From Sialis fuliginosa (taxonomy: Eukaryota > Arthropoda > Insecta > Megaloptera > Sialidae), in NCBI GenBank assembly GCA_961205875.1, contig OY540815.1:620001-684000 (forward strand): a stretch of DNA of 64,000 nt, read 5' to 3'. Below the pieces are notes generated by a model. That model searched no databases and was not told where the DNA came from. It was given only the letters and a program-made list of their open reading frames with translations. Numbering within the stretch: position 1 is the stretch's first letter; each line of letters starts with the position of its first letter. Position numbers and translations under genes: made by a program. Shown in pieces: positions 44,634-56,770 of the stretch.

Positions 44634-44775
44634 TAATAAAATTAATATTGCAAGTGTAATTCTACCCTGCTAAGCACAAATCTGACAATTTTGTCAAAAT
44701 TGAGTTAAGCACAAAATGGCATTATCTATATCTTCCTGCGTCTTACTAGTATTAAATATGATATATACATATAAA

Positions 44776-45069
44776 CAGTGGCGTATTTACGTTAAATGCC
44801 GCCCTGGTAAAAAAAATTGCCGCCCCTGTACCAAGGGAAAATATAATATATTTTTAACAGTCAAAATTTCTATATGAACTAAAAAGTGAGAAGTTTATAT
44901 AAATAATGGAAATTATAAACCACATAAAAAACTGATGACCTTTTTTAGTCTTGCTACTCATTTTTTGTTTCCCTATATTTTTTTTAAATATGCTAAAAAA
45001 ATCTACCGCCCCTCTCGGTCTGCCGCCCTAGGCCATGGCCATCATGGCCCCATGGTAAATACGCCTCTG
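44776..45069. mobile_element. hAT-type MITE (CAGTGGCGTATTTAC)
   Basis: A 294-bp element starts CAGTGGCGTATTTAC and ends GTAAATACGCCTCTG. The flanking octamers CATATAAA and CATATATA match in 7 of 8. Inside are GCCGCCCTGG and CCTAGGCCATGGCC. It lies 160 bp downstream of the SIK exon donor. Confidence 0.82.
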
Positions 45070-45144
45070 CATATATACATACATATACAATATATGTACA
45101 TATATATATATACTTATTTTTTCTAATAAAAATCACATTTTCAG

Positions 45145-45655
45145 GTTTCCGTAGAAAACTAGGAAACCTTAGTTTCGCCATATCCGTCCGTCTTCAAAAA
45201 TTTTAAGCCGATTAAGATGAAATTTGGTATACGGACGAAGACTGATAACACAAAAACAGAAATGATAAGATTTTTGAAAAAAAAAATTTTTATACCACTT
45301 TTCCATAGACCACCATTCACTTACCTCATTGAGTGGGATGTCATTAGATAGGTCTCCTAAAATGCAACAAAAAATGTTAAATTATCTTTTGATTTTAACC
45401 CTTCAGTCACGATTTATTTGCATTAAAATGTCGTTATCAGAGCGTTCCCTCCCCCCTAATTTCTAAATTATCAATTCAAAAAATCTGAAAAAAATCAGAA
45501 TGTAGCTTTTGATTAGTACTTTCAATAAAAATTATAACGAACACTGTAGCTAGAATAGTTTATAAAAAAAATTGAAATAACTCTTGCTTATAAATCGTAA
45601 TGACTACGGAAACCTATCATGTACGTGCCCAACACGCACTTGGCCGTTTTATTTA
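45145..45655 (-). mobile_element. Family Q element, complete-looking
   Basis: Starts AGGTTTCCGTAGAAAACTAG and ends CGCACTTGGCCGTTTTATTT, with the hairpin half GTGCCCAACACGCACTTG near the right end and CCGATTAAGATGAAATTTGG near the left. A second Q lies in inverted orientation at 46045. Confidence 0.78.
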
Positions 45656-46044
45656 TTTATTGTTATCTGCATTTTAGACTGAAATACTAGACTATATTAT
45701 TGTATCTGCAGTTTACTAACAATAAGAAGTGTTTTATATCTACTGTAGATGCAATTTTTAATAATCTATTTACAATGTTACAAAAATTGGTTCATGCCTT
45801 TAATTTTAAAAATTAATATAAACCAGATTTAATGCAGTTTTACTTAATTCTTAGAATATTTAATGTATATACAATAAAAAGCAAAGATAAACAACTAAAC
45901 TTTACTAATGTAAGCCGTTTTCACGTAACTATATTTTACTAGGCATAAAATTAACTTAGTAAAATCAAGTGAGTTTACAAATCTGTAAAATGTTAATTGA
46001 TTTTTTAATAGAAAATATTCATTCTAACACATTTATAATTTAAA
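45656..46044. other. AT-rich interval between inverted Q copies
   Basis: Nothing recognised. Confidence 0.4.
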
Positions 46045-46819
46045 TAAAACGGCCAAGTGCGTGTTAGGTTTCTGTAGTCATTACGATTTATAAACAAGAG
46101 TTATTTCAATTTTTTTTTATAAACTATTCTAGCTACTGTGTTCGTTATAATTTTCATTGAAAGTACTAACTAAAAACTACATTCTGGATTGTTTTTAGGT
46201 TTTTTGGATAAATAGTTTAGAAAGTAGAAGAGGGGAGAGGACGCTCTCATAACGTCATTTAAATGCAAATATATCGTGACTGAAGGGTTAAAATCAAAAG
46301 GTCATATAAAATTTTTTGTTGCATTTTAGGAGACCTATCTAAAGATACCCCATTCAATGGGGTAAGTGAAAAAAAATTTGAGTACAATTTTCTGTCTATG
46401 GAAGGGGGTCCAAAATAATTTTAACAGTATTCGTTATAATTTTCAGTGGAAGTACTAATTAAAAGCTACATTCTCGAATTTTTTCAGATTTATTGAATAG
46501 ATAGTTTAGAAATTAGGGGGGGGCGCTCTGATAACGACATTTAAATGCAAATATATCTTGACTGAAGGGTTAAAATCAAAAGGTCATTTAACATTTTTTG
46601 TTTCATTTTAAGAGACCTATCTAATAATACCACACTTAATGGGTAAGTGAAAAAAAAATGTGAGTTCACTTTTCAAAAATTTTTTTTTTCAAAAATCTTA
46701 TCATTTGTGTTTTTGTGGTATCAGTCTTCGTCCGTATACCAAATTTCATCTTAATCGGCTTACATTTTTGAGGACGGACATGGCGAAACTATAAGGTTGC
46801 CTAGTTTTCTACGGAAACC
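46045..46819 (+). mobile_element. Family Q element with internal duplication
   Basis: Begins AAAACGGCCAAGTGCGTG and ends TTTTCTACGGAAACCT. The ~180-bp block AGTACTAACTAAAAGCTAC..GGGTTAAAATCAAAAGGTCAT..GTCTATGG occurs twice (about 46140-46395 and 46425-46690). Confidence 0.75.
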
Positions 46820-47280
46820 TAAAAATGAATTCAGCTAAAGAAAATACTTTAGATAGAAACTTTATTTATAATTTTTAGCAAGTATTAAATGCAGGGCAAC
46901 AATTTAAAAATACAAACGGAAATTCTCTATTTTCATCTATATAAATGCAGATACCATATTGAATTGTACTGTTTTACCAGAGTTGCATAAAAATCCGATT
47001 AACATTTAAATCTTTTAAATTTTTTTATTTAAAGTAAAATTTAATTTTTTGTTAAATTCTTTAAATGATGTTAAATAATATATTGGTGGTATGAAATACG
47101 GATTAAATCAAAATAGTGGTTTGCATATATTACGAAAATCAATAGGTTTTATTAAAATTTTTATATCATCAATGGAAAATATTCACATAAATAAAATTTT
47201 TATTATCAAATATTTTCTTTCATGAATGATGTATTATAAAAATATTTTCTCTCTGAATTAAAATAAATAAGTAAATTTAC
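46820..47280. other. AT-rich interval without gene
   Basis: Nothing recognised. Confidence 0.4.
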
Positions 47281-47395
47281 CAAACGGAAAGATCAATTTA
47301 AAATTTTGAAATCGGAGAACAATTTTTTTGTCTCATTCAAAAACGATCACAATGTTTCTCGTATCTTCGATATTGCGAGGAAACAGTATTCATTT
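47281..47395 (-). repeat. Family A fragment, reverse
   Basis: AACGGAAAGATCAATTTAAA, TTGAAATCGGAGAACAATTT and TTCGATATTGCGAGGAAAC match the A left end. Confidence 0.75.
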
Positions 47396-48749
47396 ATTTT
47401 GAAAACTTTGATAAAGAGTGAAACTTAAATCAATGCAACCCTGGTTTTAACCAAATTTCCATAATTTACTTCTTAAATTTCTCATGTAATACTAGTAGAA
47501 AACCATAAAGAATATATTCACATTGCAAAATAGTCCAGGCTGGTTAGGCTAAAAAGAAGCTTATTTTTGTATCTTTTACCGCTTAACTCGAAAACTACTG
47601 AACCGATTTTAATGCGGTTATCACCAATAGATAAATAATTATTCAGAGCAGGTTCTTGGGTATTATTTTTTTAATATTTCTAGTTTTATGAAACAATTGA
47701 ATTGGTTTAAAATAAAATAAAACTCAACAATAAGATTTTAGTGTTACCATTTGCCAAAGAATTAAACAATTTAACTTTTTTATGGTGGGATTCGATTATA
47801 TAAGTCTTTGAGAACACATACAAACAGTTGTACAAAAATAAAGGTTTTACAAATACTTTTATTGTTAGTCAAAGACAAGCATGACTCCATTATTAACAAT
47901 TTAATAAAACAAAAACAGTTGATGATATCAGGTTCTAATTTTCAGTGAATGTTCTGTACTACAGAATGTTTATTTTCCAGGGGTATCAACTTAAAAAACG
48001 TTAAACTTTATTAGTTACTACAGCTTAAAAAAGTGTGTTTTCAACCATTTTAATCAGCGTAGCGGATAAACAAATTAATTTTTTTCAAAATGGAGGTTGT
48101 AGGGAATTTTGTAGCGAATAATTTTTATTTAATAGTTTTTTTCGTATAATACTTATTTAGACCGCTATTTAGCAAAAATCAGAAAATCTTAAGAATTTTG
48201 CAATTGTACCATGGATAACGCCTGTCGCAGACAACCAAAATCTCAGCAAACTTAGGGTATTATTCTACACTACTTTTCTAACATATCCTGTAAGTATTAA
48301 AACTGTACGCAAAAATAATCGGTTTTAGCCTCCACAGCCTGGACTAAAAAGCAATCAATAAGAAACTTTTTAAAATAGATAAAATCAAATTAAGTACGTA
48401 TAGTGTCATTCAACCAACGCTTGTAACACATCATTTACAAATTGATAATTATTATTATTATATCATATCAAAGACAACAAAAGAATTCACTGTCACCGTA
48501 AATTATTCTGAAACGTGGAAAATGATGTGTTGCATTTGACATGAATTAGCACTTTTGCCTCGTTTATACAAACTGTAACAACGTTTAGGGGTAAAGTGAC
48601 AGGAACAGATATACGGATTATGTATCTACCATTGAAAACGCGACGTTTATATGTGTGTAAGCATAAGAGTCGACTAAAGGTTAATAACAGGGGTGGGCGA
48701 TTCAATATTATAACTTATTCGCAAGCCGTTTGATAACTGTTAGATCAAA
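47396..48749. other. Long interval without recognised gene
   Basis: AT-rich. The part at 47575-47640 (CGAAAACTACTGAACCGATT, TTAATGCGGTTATC) is the module shared with 11635-11790. Remaining sequence, including the slightly less AT-rich part at 48500-48700, carries short frames with no recognisable motif. Confidence 0.45.
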
Positions 48750-49432
48750 AGATGACTGGAAAAAAACTAGCCTATCAAGTACCAGGGTAAAATGTTTTTT
48801 AAATGTTAGTATCTATAGCGAACATGAGAAAAATCATTTTGTGCCTGGCCGAAACTTGTTCATTTTTCAGGAGGTGGGGAGAGGGGCTAAGGAGTTAAAG
48901 CTAGGTAAAAATATATTTTTTTTATACCAAGTCATGTGGCATGTTAAAATGTATAACCAAAACCGCGGAAAATGACCCTCTTTCTTATTTTTTTAATAAT
49001 ATTAAATAAAAATAAAAAATAAATTGACGCCCCTCCCTATTGTTCCAAAATTTAAAAAGATATTGTTGACTTTAGTATTTGTAGTTGGTAGTCTCACCAC
49101 AGCCTCGTTACCAAATTTTTTTCAGATTTTTTGAGCCAGTAGTTACAGAGTTTGAGAAGAGGGGGCACAATAAAATAATGTTTGATTTAGACAAAAATAA
49201 GAAAGAGGGTCAAATTCCGCTGCTTTGGTTATACATTTTAACATGCCGCATGCCTTGGTATAAAAAAATATTGTTTTTATCTAGCTTTAAGTCCTTAGCC
49301 CCCCCCCCCCCCCCGAAAAATGAAAACAAGTTCCGCCCAGGCACAAAATGATTTTTTTCATGGTCGCTATGGGTACTAACATTTAAAAAATATTACCCTG
49401 TTACTCGATAGGCTAGTTTTTTTGCAGTCAGC
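48750..49432. mobile_element. Family U foldback element
   Basis: Left arm GATGACTGGAAAAAAACTAG, GCCTATCAAGTACCAGGGTA, GTGCCTGGCCGAAACTTG; the right arm has the complements AAGTTCCGCCCAGGCAC, TTACTCGATAGGCTAG and TTTTTTTGCAGTCAGC. The poly-C run at ~49300 corresponds to GGGGAGAGGGG on the left. Frames in both arms mirror each other. Confidence 0.8.
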
Positions 49433-49497
49433 TCTTGCTATATGTAGTGTATTTTAACAAAAATTAGCTTTAGAATGCTCTCACGACTAACAATACA

Positions 49498-50712
49498 GCA
49501 GGGCGAGTCCAGGCTAACCGCAACTTTTACTAACTTTTTTGATTGATTTATTTTTTGCATAAAAAGTTCACTTCTTGATGAATTGACGCCTAAATGATAA
49601 GAAACAATCAGACACCTTTTTAGGTTTCCGTAGAAAACTAAACTTAAGTGGAGTGTCTTTAGATAGATCTCTTAAAATACAATAAAAAATGTTATATGAC
49701 ATTTTGATTTTAACCCTTCAGTCACGATATATTTGCGTTCAAAGTCGTGATCAGAGCGTCCCCTCCCTCTATATTCTAAATTATCAATATAAAAAATCTG
49801 AAAAAATTCGAGAATGTAGCTCTTAATTAGTACTTCCACTGAAAATTATAACGAACACCGTGAATATTATTTTGGACCCCTCTCCCATAGACTAAAAAGT
49901 GAACTCACATTTTTTTTCACTTACCCCATTGAGTTGGGTATCTTTAGATAGGTCTCGTAAAATGCAACAAAAAAATGTTATATGACCTTTTGATTTTAAC
50001 TCTTCAGTCACGAGATATTTGTATTTAAATGTCGTTATCAGAGCGTCCCCTCTCCCATTCTACTTTCTAAACTATCGATGCAAAAATCTATTAAAAAATC
50101 CAGAATGTAGCTTTTAGTTAGTACTTTCAATGAAAATTATAACGAACACAGTAGCTAGAATAGTTTATAAAAAAAATTGAAATAACTCTTGTTTATAAAT
50201 CGTAATGACTACGGAAACCTATCAAGTGCGTGCCCAACACGCACTTGACCGTTTTATTTATTGTTACATATTATTTTAAAAATCACTTAACATTTAACAA
50301 CTCCAAGCAATAATAAAAATTATCTATATCAATCGTGTGTTACACTTATCAAAAAACATTAAAAATAAATAAACATACAATCTAGCTTCATTTTTATATT
50401 TATATCTGCCTATATTAATAAAGTCATAGAATACAAAAACACACATAAATGGAATAAGAGTTTTTGCAGATTTGCCTGACTTAATATCTTAGCTTAAAAA
50501 TAGTCTTGCGAAATTTGTAACGCCCGTTACAGGTACTTATGAGTATTTTAAAAATCTAATAATAAGTGTGCAAAATTCTCCTTTCAACATAGTTAAGTTA
50601 ATAAAAAATCAGTTCCTTTTCAGGTGTTAGTTCATATTATTTTATATTAATATCAAAAATATCGTTTAGATTAGCATAAACTTGTAATATCCATTCCATG
50701 GACTCGCCCAGC
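49498..50712. mobile_element. Possible outer element with GGGCGAGTCC ends
   Basis: CAGGGCGAGTCCAGG near 49500 and CCATGGACTCGCCCAG near 50697 form inverted ends. Family Q (49619-50265) would be nested inside. No target duplication was found. Confidence 0.45.
49619..50265 (-). mobile_element. Family Q element
   Basis: Starts AGGTTTCCGTAGAAAACTA and ends CGCACTTGACCGTTTTATTT. The perfect 10-bp hairpin CAAGTGCGTG-CCCAA-CACGCACTTG lies about 12 bp from the right end. Confidence 0.78.
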
Positions 50713-50776
50713 ATCTATTTATGAAATTTTGGATAAAATCAAAAAAATCAGTGGGACAAGCTCAAAAGTATACAAT

Positions 50777-52309
50777 AGACCGGTGCGTTTTGCACGAATG
50801 TTTAAAAATCGTTGTGGCACCGGCAGAATTGGATAGTCCAACTATCCAAATGAAGATTGCCGAGACCCTATCTCTGACAGATCACGGGAACAGGTCACGA
50901 TATGTTTTGAAAGGTTTAAAAACGTAGTTCAAAAACCCAGCCTTATCATCAGTACACAATGTTTCAATTCCCAGCTTCGTTGTAGGTCAAAAATTTAAAT
51001 CCAAGATACGTAATCTTGTGTATTTTTTTCCGCTGAATTGAATGGTGCTATTAGTTTTTGGATCAGACGTCAATTTTAGGCGTTACGTAGACTTTTCTGA
51101 GCGGGAAAATCGAGATTTTTCGTAAACCCCTTGTTTACGCACTCTGCAAATGAACAGAAACAATCTGAAAAATATTTAAAACGTATTTTTGTTTGGGATT
51201 TTTCCTGCAGAATCCGGTGATATTATTGCTTTGGCCCTAAGAAATTATTTTCATTGATAAAAAATGAATTTTCGATTTTTTTAAATCTAAAAATGGTAAA
51301 ACTCCAATGTATCACAAAGAACTAGCTTGCATTGGAGTTGGACCACAATGGTTTGTTTACAAAATATAGCGGGTGTCTGTCTGGCCTGGGTCTTCTCTAT
51401 CTAATTGTAACATCAGTTTTCATTCGACTTACTGCAGTCACATGGTGAACTGTTAAGAGAAACCAAGCTTTTGAATTTCGTTCTTCATTGCGAGTGCGAG
51501 CAGAAAAAGTTTTTTGTGAAAATCCCTATGTAAATTAAACATTAATTTTGATTCGACGTACTTCAGTCACTTACTAAGTAAAGTGTTGAGAGAAGCCAAG
51601 CCTTTGAATCTTGTTCTTCATTGCGAGTGTGAGCAAAAGAAGTTTTTTGTGAAAATCCGGAATTCCTATGTAAATTTAACATTAATTTCTGTTCGACTTA
51701 CTGCAGTATCCTAGTAAAGTGTTTAAAGAAGCCTAGCTCTTACATTTCAGTGATTACGATCGTTCACCAATCATTTAAGCTCGATTTTGTGATATTTTTA
51801 GATTTAAAAAAATCGAAAATTCATTTTTTATCAATGAAAATAATTTCTTAGGGCCATAGCAATAATACCACCGGATTCTGCAGGAAAAATCCCAAACAAA
51901 AATACGTTTTAAATATTTTTCAGGTTGTTTCTGTTCATTTGCAGAGTGCGTAAACAAGGGGTTTACGAAAAATCTCGATTTTCCCGCTCAGAAAAGTCTA
52001 CGTAACGCCAAAAATTAACGTCTGATCCAAAAACTAATAGCACCATTCAATTCAGCGGAGAAAAATACACAAGATTACGTATCTAGGATTTAAATTTTTG
52101 ACCTACAACGAAGCTGGGAATTGAAAAATTGTGTACTGATAAGGCTGGGTTTTTGAACTACGTTTTTAAACCTTTCAAAACATATCGAGACCTGTTCCCG
52201 TGATCTGTCAGAGATAGGGTCTCGGCAATCTTCATTTGGATAGTTGGACTATCCAATTCTGCCGGTGCCGCAACGATTTTTAAACATTCGTGCAAAACGC
52301 ACCGGTCTA
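50777..52309. mobile_element. 1.5-kb foldback element with 9-bp TSD (Mutator-like?)
   Basis: Inverted arms of about 510-520 bp begin AGACCGGTGCGTTTTGCACG and end CGTGCAAAACGCACCGGTCTA. The identical 9-mer GTATACAAT lies immediately outside both ends (50768-50776 and 52310-52318). Long inverted ends plus a 9-bp duplication fit Mutator-like or Foldback elements. A TA duplication reading is also possible because TA abuts both ends. The ~490-bp loop carries a degenerate tandem repeat at 51409-51760. Frames in the arms are mirror images. No transposase. Confidence 0.88.
51409..51760. repeat. Tandem repeat in the foldback loop, ~2.5 units of ~130 bp
   Basis: Units share ATTCGACTTACTGCAGTCAC-like, GAATTTCGTTCTTCATTGCG, GAGTGCGAGC and AAGTTTTTTGTGAAAATCC in order, beginning near 51409, 51539 and 51680. 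Confidence 0.85.
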
Positions 52310-52318
52310 GTATACAAT

Positions 52319-53394
52319 TAAAAATCCGAAAAAAATTATATTAAAATTTTTATTAGTCCAATAAAATTAAAAATTATCTATAGGTGTCAAATGGAATTAA
52401 TATTCGCCTCGATAATTTTAGTGCTGATCGATGGCTAATGATGTCCTTAATAAAATATTAAATTTGCAAGGTTGTGGGCCCCGGGAAATACACAAAAAAA
52501 TAAATAAAAATAAAAAAACTTCACCGCCGCTTATGTTTAAATCATCAATGCAGCGAAAACGATGGGAGCTAGAGCAAAAATGAACAGGACCCATTTGATA
52601 AAGAATAAAATTTCCTATAAAAAATAATAAAGTTCATATCTCTAAAATTAATAGTTTTTGAGTGATAGTCGTCGAAAATCTCATGACTAAAATGTAATTT
52701 TTGAAAAATGTTGCTTTATGTCTCGATCAGCTGTAGAAGGAATATTGGTATTTAACGATTAACAAAAAGTTTCAAAAAATTCACTGTTTAACTATGGATT
52801 TCACTTTTTTTTTTTTTAAATATAGGAGCTACATCAAGAGATTTTTTTGTAATTTTTTGCCTTTTTTGGTATTACGTAATTTAAAAACTATCCAACGTAA
52901 TAATAAAACAATATAATGCATTTTGTAGATTTTATTCTCTATAAATTGAATCTCTTGATATGTCAAAATTACTTTTTTTATATTGGTTGCTAAATAACTA
53001 TTTGTTGATTAATTCCATTTGGCATTTCATAGTTTATTTGTTAAAAGATTTTACATGGAACATTCATGATAGTAAAAATATCGTCGCGGGCCAGACAGTT
53101 TTTGCTCACGTCTGGTACATAAAATTTTTTGGTGTCTTCTTTTAGTATAGAAAAAAAATTATAGGAAAAAACCCTAAAAACACTGAAAAGTATACTACCT
53201 AATAATTAAAATTAACAGTTCTTGAAGTCGATTTTCTTTTTTTCTCTATTAAAAAGTTATTTATTGGCTTGGCATCGATTTTAAAAACTGTTAAATTTAA
53301 TTATTAAATACTTTTCAATATTTTTAGAGTTTTTTTTATATCGGTTTTATTATTTTCTTAAAAAGTTCTTTAGTTTTCCCTTTAAAGTGGCATA
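52319..53394. other. AT-rich interval without gene
   Basis: Contains the inverted words TCAAATGGAATTAAT (52388) and ATTAATTCCATTTGGC (53009), possibly ends of an old repeat. The small frame at 52960-53145 has no recognisable motif. Confidence 0.4.
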
Positions 53395-53720
53395 TATTTA
53401 GTATATTTTGTGTATTTTGTGTCATACAGTCTTATTCAAATGTCAAACTCAGAAAAAAATTAAAGAACAAAAAAATACTGGATAAAAATCGATGGACTCA
53501 CTGGCCCCAAATAGCCCTGGTCTAAATTATAATTGGTTAATACTGGAAATCGATTACACTTATTAATACTAAACCCTGTATCAAACATAACTTTAGCACA
53601 ATGGGTTCTCAAAATATTAAATAAAAACTAATTTTGAATAAAATCTTTGGAGGGCTGTAGCCCCTTAACGAAAAATTTCGGATACATATTCATATAATGT
53701 TTTTTGCTTAAAATATCTAA
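53395..53720. mobile_element. Family E right arm, interrupted
   Basis: Matches the right arm of 29222-30399 (ATACAGTCTTATTCAAATGTC, AAAAATCGATGG, GGGCTGTAGCCCC) up to TTTTTTGCTTAAAATATCT, where homology stops. It resumes at 54476. Confidence 0.8.
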
Positions 53721-54475
53721 TTTCAACGAGAAATAGTTGAAATTTGGAGAAGATACTCTTTTATAAATCTTAAGTACCCACACAAAATTTCAAAAGGTTT
53801 TACAATATAGTTTCAAAGTTATTATTTTTTTAAATTAACATGGGCTCTTATGGCAGAATGGTGTATTTACGGTTAAAGTCCAATAAAACACATGGTTCAA
53901 GCATCGAGAAAATACTGAAATTTTCACAACACGTCACTTACATATTTAGCAACAAGTTTCATTAAAAAAAATTATACACATACAGAACTAAATTGTGAGA
54001 AAAAAAAAATTATTGGTGAAAAATATTAAAAAAAAAAATGGCGTACTGAAATGTAATGATTTGTTTTTATTACATATTTTTTCATATATAGTAAGAAGTA
54101 CTAATATTATTATTTTCATTACATTTGTATGTTCCACATATGTTCTAAATAGTGTTATTTAAAAATATTTTAATTTATGTCATTTATAACAATAAAATAC
54201 TTTCGTTTTTATATCTGACAGATGAATTCAGAATAAAATTTTTCGTATTATCAACACAAATATGAATTTTTTGGCTAAAATTCTAAAATAACAGTCAATA
54301 ATGGGAAATAAGGTTTTAAACAAATGTATTAATATAGTTTATGTAGTATGTATATAAACCAATTTGACTTTTTTATAAGCATTTAAAGTGAATAATTGAT
54401 AATTTGATTTTGATCGTTCATTGCATCTAGATTTACAATATTTTTGACTCAGACTGTACGTGCCATACATCTTTA
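53721..54475. other. AT-rich insert between two E pieces
   Basis: No gene. It separates parts of one E right arm, so it is probably a later insertion of unknown type. Confidence 0.45.
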
Positions 54476-54518
54476 ACTGTTCAAGTTTGGCACGACAGTG
54501 CTGAATCAACCTGTATAT
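54476..54518. mobile_element. Family E right terminus
   Basis: TGTTCAAGTTTGGCACGACA followed by GTGCTGAATCAACCTG, the last ~40 bp of family E. Confidence 0.8.
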
Positions 54519-54854
54519 TAAGGATGAGAAACTTAACTGTTTAATAGTATTTTTATTTACAAACGACGTATTGACCTTGGTAATGATCACAACTACGTCA
54601 CATGGAAATACAAGTCCAAATATTGCTTGGTTCAATAACCAAATATATCGAATCCGATAAAAAAAATTTGAAGTACATTTGTATTTATACAGATAAAAGT
54701 AAAAAGAATTTTAATTGAATGATAACAACATAATTTAAAAGTTGAATTTGTTGATTGTAAATACGAAAACAGAAAGAAATATTGTTTGTATCTACGTATT
54801 TCTTATTTTGTTTATATTATATGCCTCGTATTATTCATTTCAGAATGTAGTTTT
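54519..54854. other. AT-rich interval without gene
   Basis: Nothing recognised. Confidence 0.4.
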
Positions 54855-55664
54855 GCTTCCTCGCAATATCGAAGATACGAGAAGCTATGTGATCGTTTCA
54901 GATTGAGACAAAAAAAATGTTCTCCGATTTCAAAATTTCAAATTGATTTATCCGTTTCACGTCAACGCAAACACTTTTCGTTCCGCGTCTGTCTGTCTAT
55001 CCGTCCGTGTGTCCGTCTGTCCCCTGAATCCTTGTCACACGCATAATTCATGAACCACTGAACCGATATTATTGAAACTTGGTCGGATGGTTGGGTCTGG
55101 CTTGAGGACGGTCCCATTTCAAAATTATCAAAATCGTGTGTAAGGGAGAGGGGTGACATCCCAAAATATTTATTTTTTCAAGATATCTCAAGAACGACAC
55201 ATGTTACGTGAAAATTTTTTATAGAATCTTTTTTGTAGAGCATTAAATTTTCTATAATACGGGTCTACAATGTTTGTTGTAAAATATATATTAAAAATAT
55301 GTATTTCATTTTGCTTTAAAAATTCGTCATTTGTTTTTTTAAATTGATATTTTCTATGACATGTTAAATGTTATGTTGACGTTTTAAATGTCATTTTGAT
55401 GTTTTAAATGTCATTTTGACATTTGCATAAATTTATATTTAGATTGAAATTGTCAAAAAATTAAAAATATATGAAAAAATATTCAGGTGCGTTTTAAGAA
55501 AAATTTCGAACTAATATTTTTTAGTAAAATTGTATAAAAATTAAATGGTTAACCAATTCCAGGCAATTTATCTAAACACTATCGGTTTTTATTTAAATTG
55601 TTGAATAATTAACTACTTTTGGTGAATTTAGCACGAGGAAGCACTGTGCATTTATTTGGCAGAC
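54855..55664 (+). mobile_element. Family A element, complete
   Basis: Starts GCTTCCTCGCAATATCGAAG, with the GTCTGTCTATCCGTCCGTG tract, CACACGCATAATTCATGAACC and three 20-bp minisatellite units at 55365-55430. It ends GAGGAAGCACTGTGC then TTTGGCAGA. Good reference copy. Confidence 0.88.
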
Positions 55665-56157
55665 CTTCGCAGTTCCGGTGCCACTGATACTAACATAATT
55701 ACAGGTGAAATTAAATAAAAGCTTTTAAAAATGAAAAAAGAAAAAACCTAATCTGAGTAACTTTTGTCTGATTTTTTTTTACTAAATAAAAATTCGTAAT
55801 GTTTTATTTTAAACATTCGGTACGTATGTAATAGGTACATTTGTGAAGGTATTTTGTAACGAAATCAAATTTCATTAGGCTGAAGTTACTTCGTTGTACG
55901 TTATTGGAAAATTTTCTTTATCCTTTACGTATTTCAATGCAACTCGATATATGTAGGTATTTTAATTAAAAAGGAATAATCTTGTTATTCGGTGCATTTA
56001 CTTGGCAGATGTTTTTTAATTTATTTGTTATATGATATAATATTTTCAAAAGTATTTATAAAATAGTAAAAGTTTTAAATATACTTTTTAGTGACTGTGT
56101 GCAAGGTACATTTTTGAATAATAACACTTTTGAAGTTCTTAGTAATTATTTATTTAT
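55665..56157. other. Interval without gene, with stray A terminus
   Basis: At 55993-56018, GGTGCATTTACTTGGCAGAT and TTTTTT repeat the last 25 bases of family A with no A body next to them. The rest is unassigned. Confidence 0.5.
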
Positions 56158-56770
56158 TGTTGTATAAATGTATAAGTCGTATGATGTATGTTACTTATAG
56201 TGTATTATGTGTATTCAGCGCGAAGGTACTGTAGTGAGATCTTTACCGTGTCAGGAGTTGAAGACCAAGTGTTTAGCGAGATGTTTACTATGTCAGTAGT
56301 TGAAACCGAGTGTATAGCGAGATGTTTACTATGTCAGGAATCGAAACGAAGTGTGTAGCGAGATGTTTACTATGTCAGGAGTTGAAACCAACTGTCTTGT
56401 CTCGAAAAATGAAAGATCCTGTTTCAGAGCGGTTAGACAAGGATAGCGATAGATATTTAGAGAGGGGGAAAAATTCAGAACGTACTCAGAACGTTTTGGA
56501 AAAACCCCGGTCGGCATGTTTAAAGCATGTTTAAAGCCTTTAAGCCTTATTGGACCTTTCCGCCAGCATTATCGGGAATTCCAAATCGAACGTGTTTAAA
56601 ACGAAATGGACAGGCTTAAGAGATTTGAAAGTTTTATAATCCTGTAAGAAATTTGTCGCCAAACTGCAATAAAATTATTTCTTAAAAATAAATGTGTGTA
56701 TGAAATATTTACATTAAACTTTTGGAAATCTAATATGTTAGCGTGGGAACGTCGCTACAACTTGAAAATC
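56158..56770. other. Less AT-rich block with 41-bp tandem repeats, LTR-like
   Basis: Starts TGTTGTATAAATG and ends GTCGCTACAAC. It holds about four 41-bp units at 56218-56385, then AATAAAATTATTTC near 56669, a possible polyadenylation signal. The layout resembles a solo LTR, but no flanking duplication, primer site or second copy is visible. A 75-codon frame at 56310-56534 overlaps the repeats and has no known motif, and I do not call it a gene. Confidence 0.4.
56218..56385. repeat. Tandem repeat, ~41-bp unit, about four copies
   Basis: Units share GTGTNTAGCGAGATGTTTAC, TATGTCAGGA and GTTGAAACC with a few substitutions and a one-base length change in the first full unit. Confidence 0.9.

Noticed and set aside
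48750..49432. Two similar small proteins on opposite strands near 48.8 and 49.2 kb
   Set aside because: They are mirror images across the arms of one foldback element.
51409..51760. CRISPR or satellite array in the foldback loop
   Set aside because: Only about 2.5 diverged units, confined to one transposon loop.
50777..52309. Simple TA duplication for the 1.5-kb foldback
   Set aside because: TA does abut both ends, but the identical 9-mer GTATACAAT outside both ends is far less likely by chance, so the 9-bp reading is preferred.
56310..56534. A 75-codon frame starting MYSEMFTMSG
   Set aside because: Half of it lies in the 41-bp tandem repeats and the rest has no recognised domain. Overlapping reverse frames are equally open.
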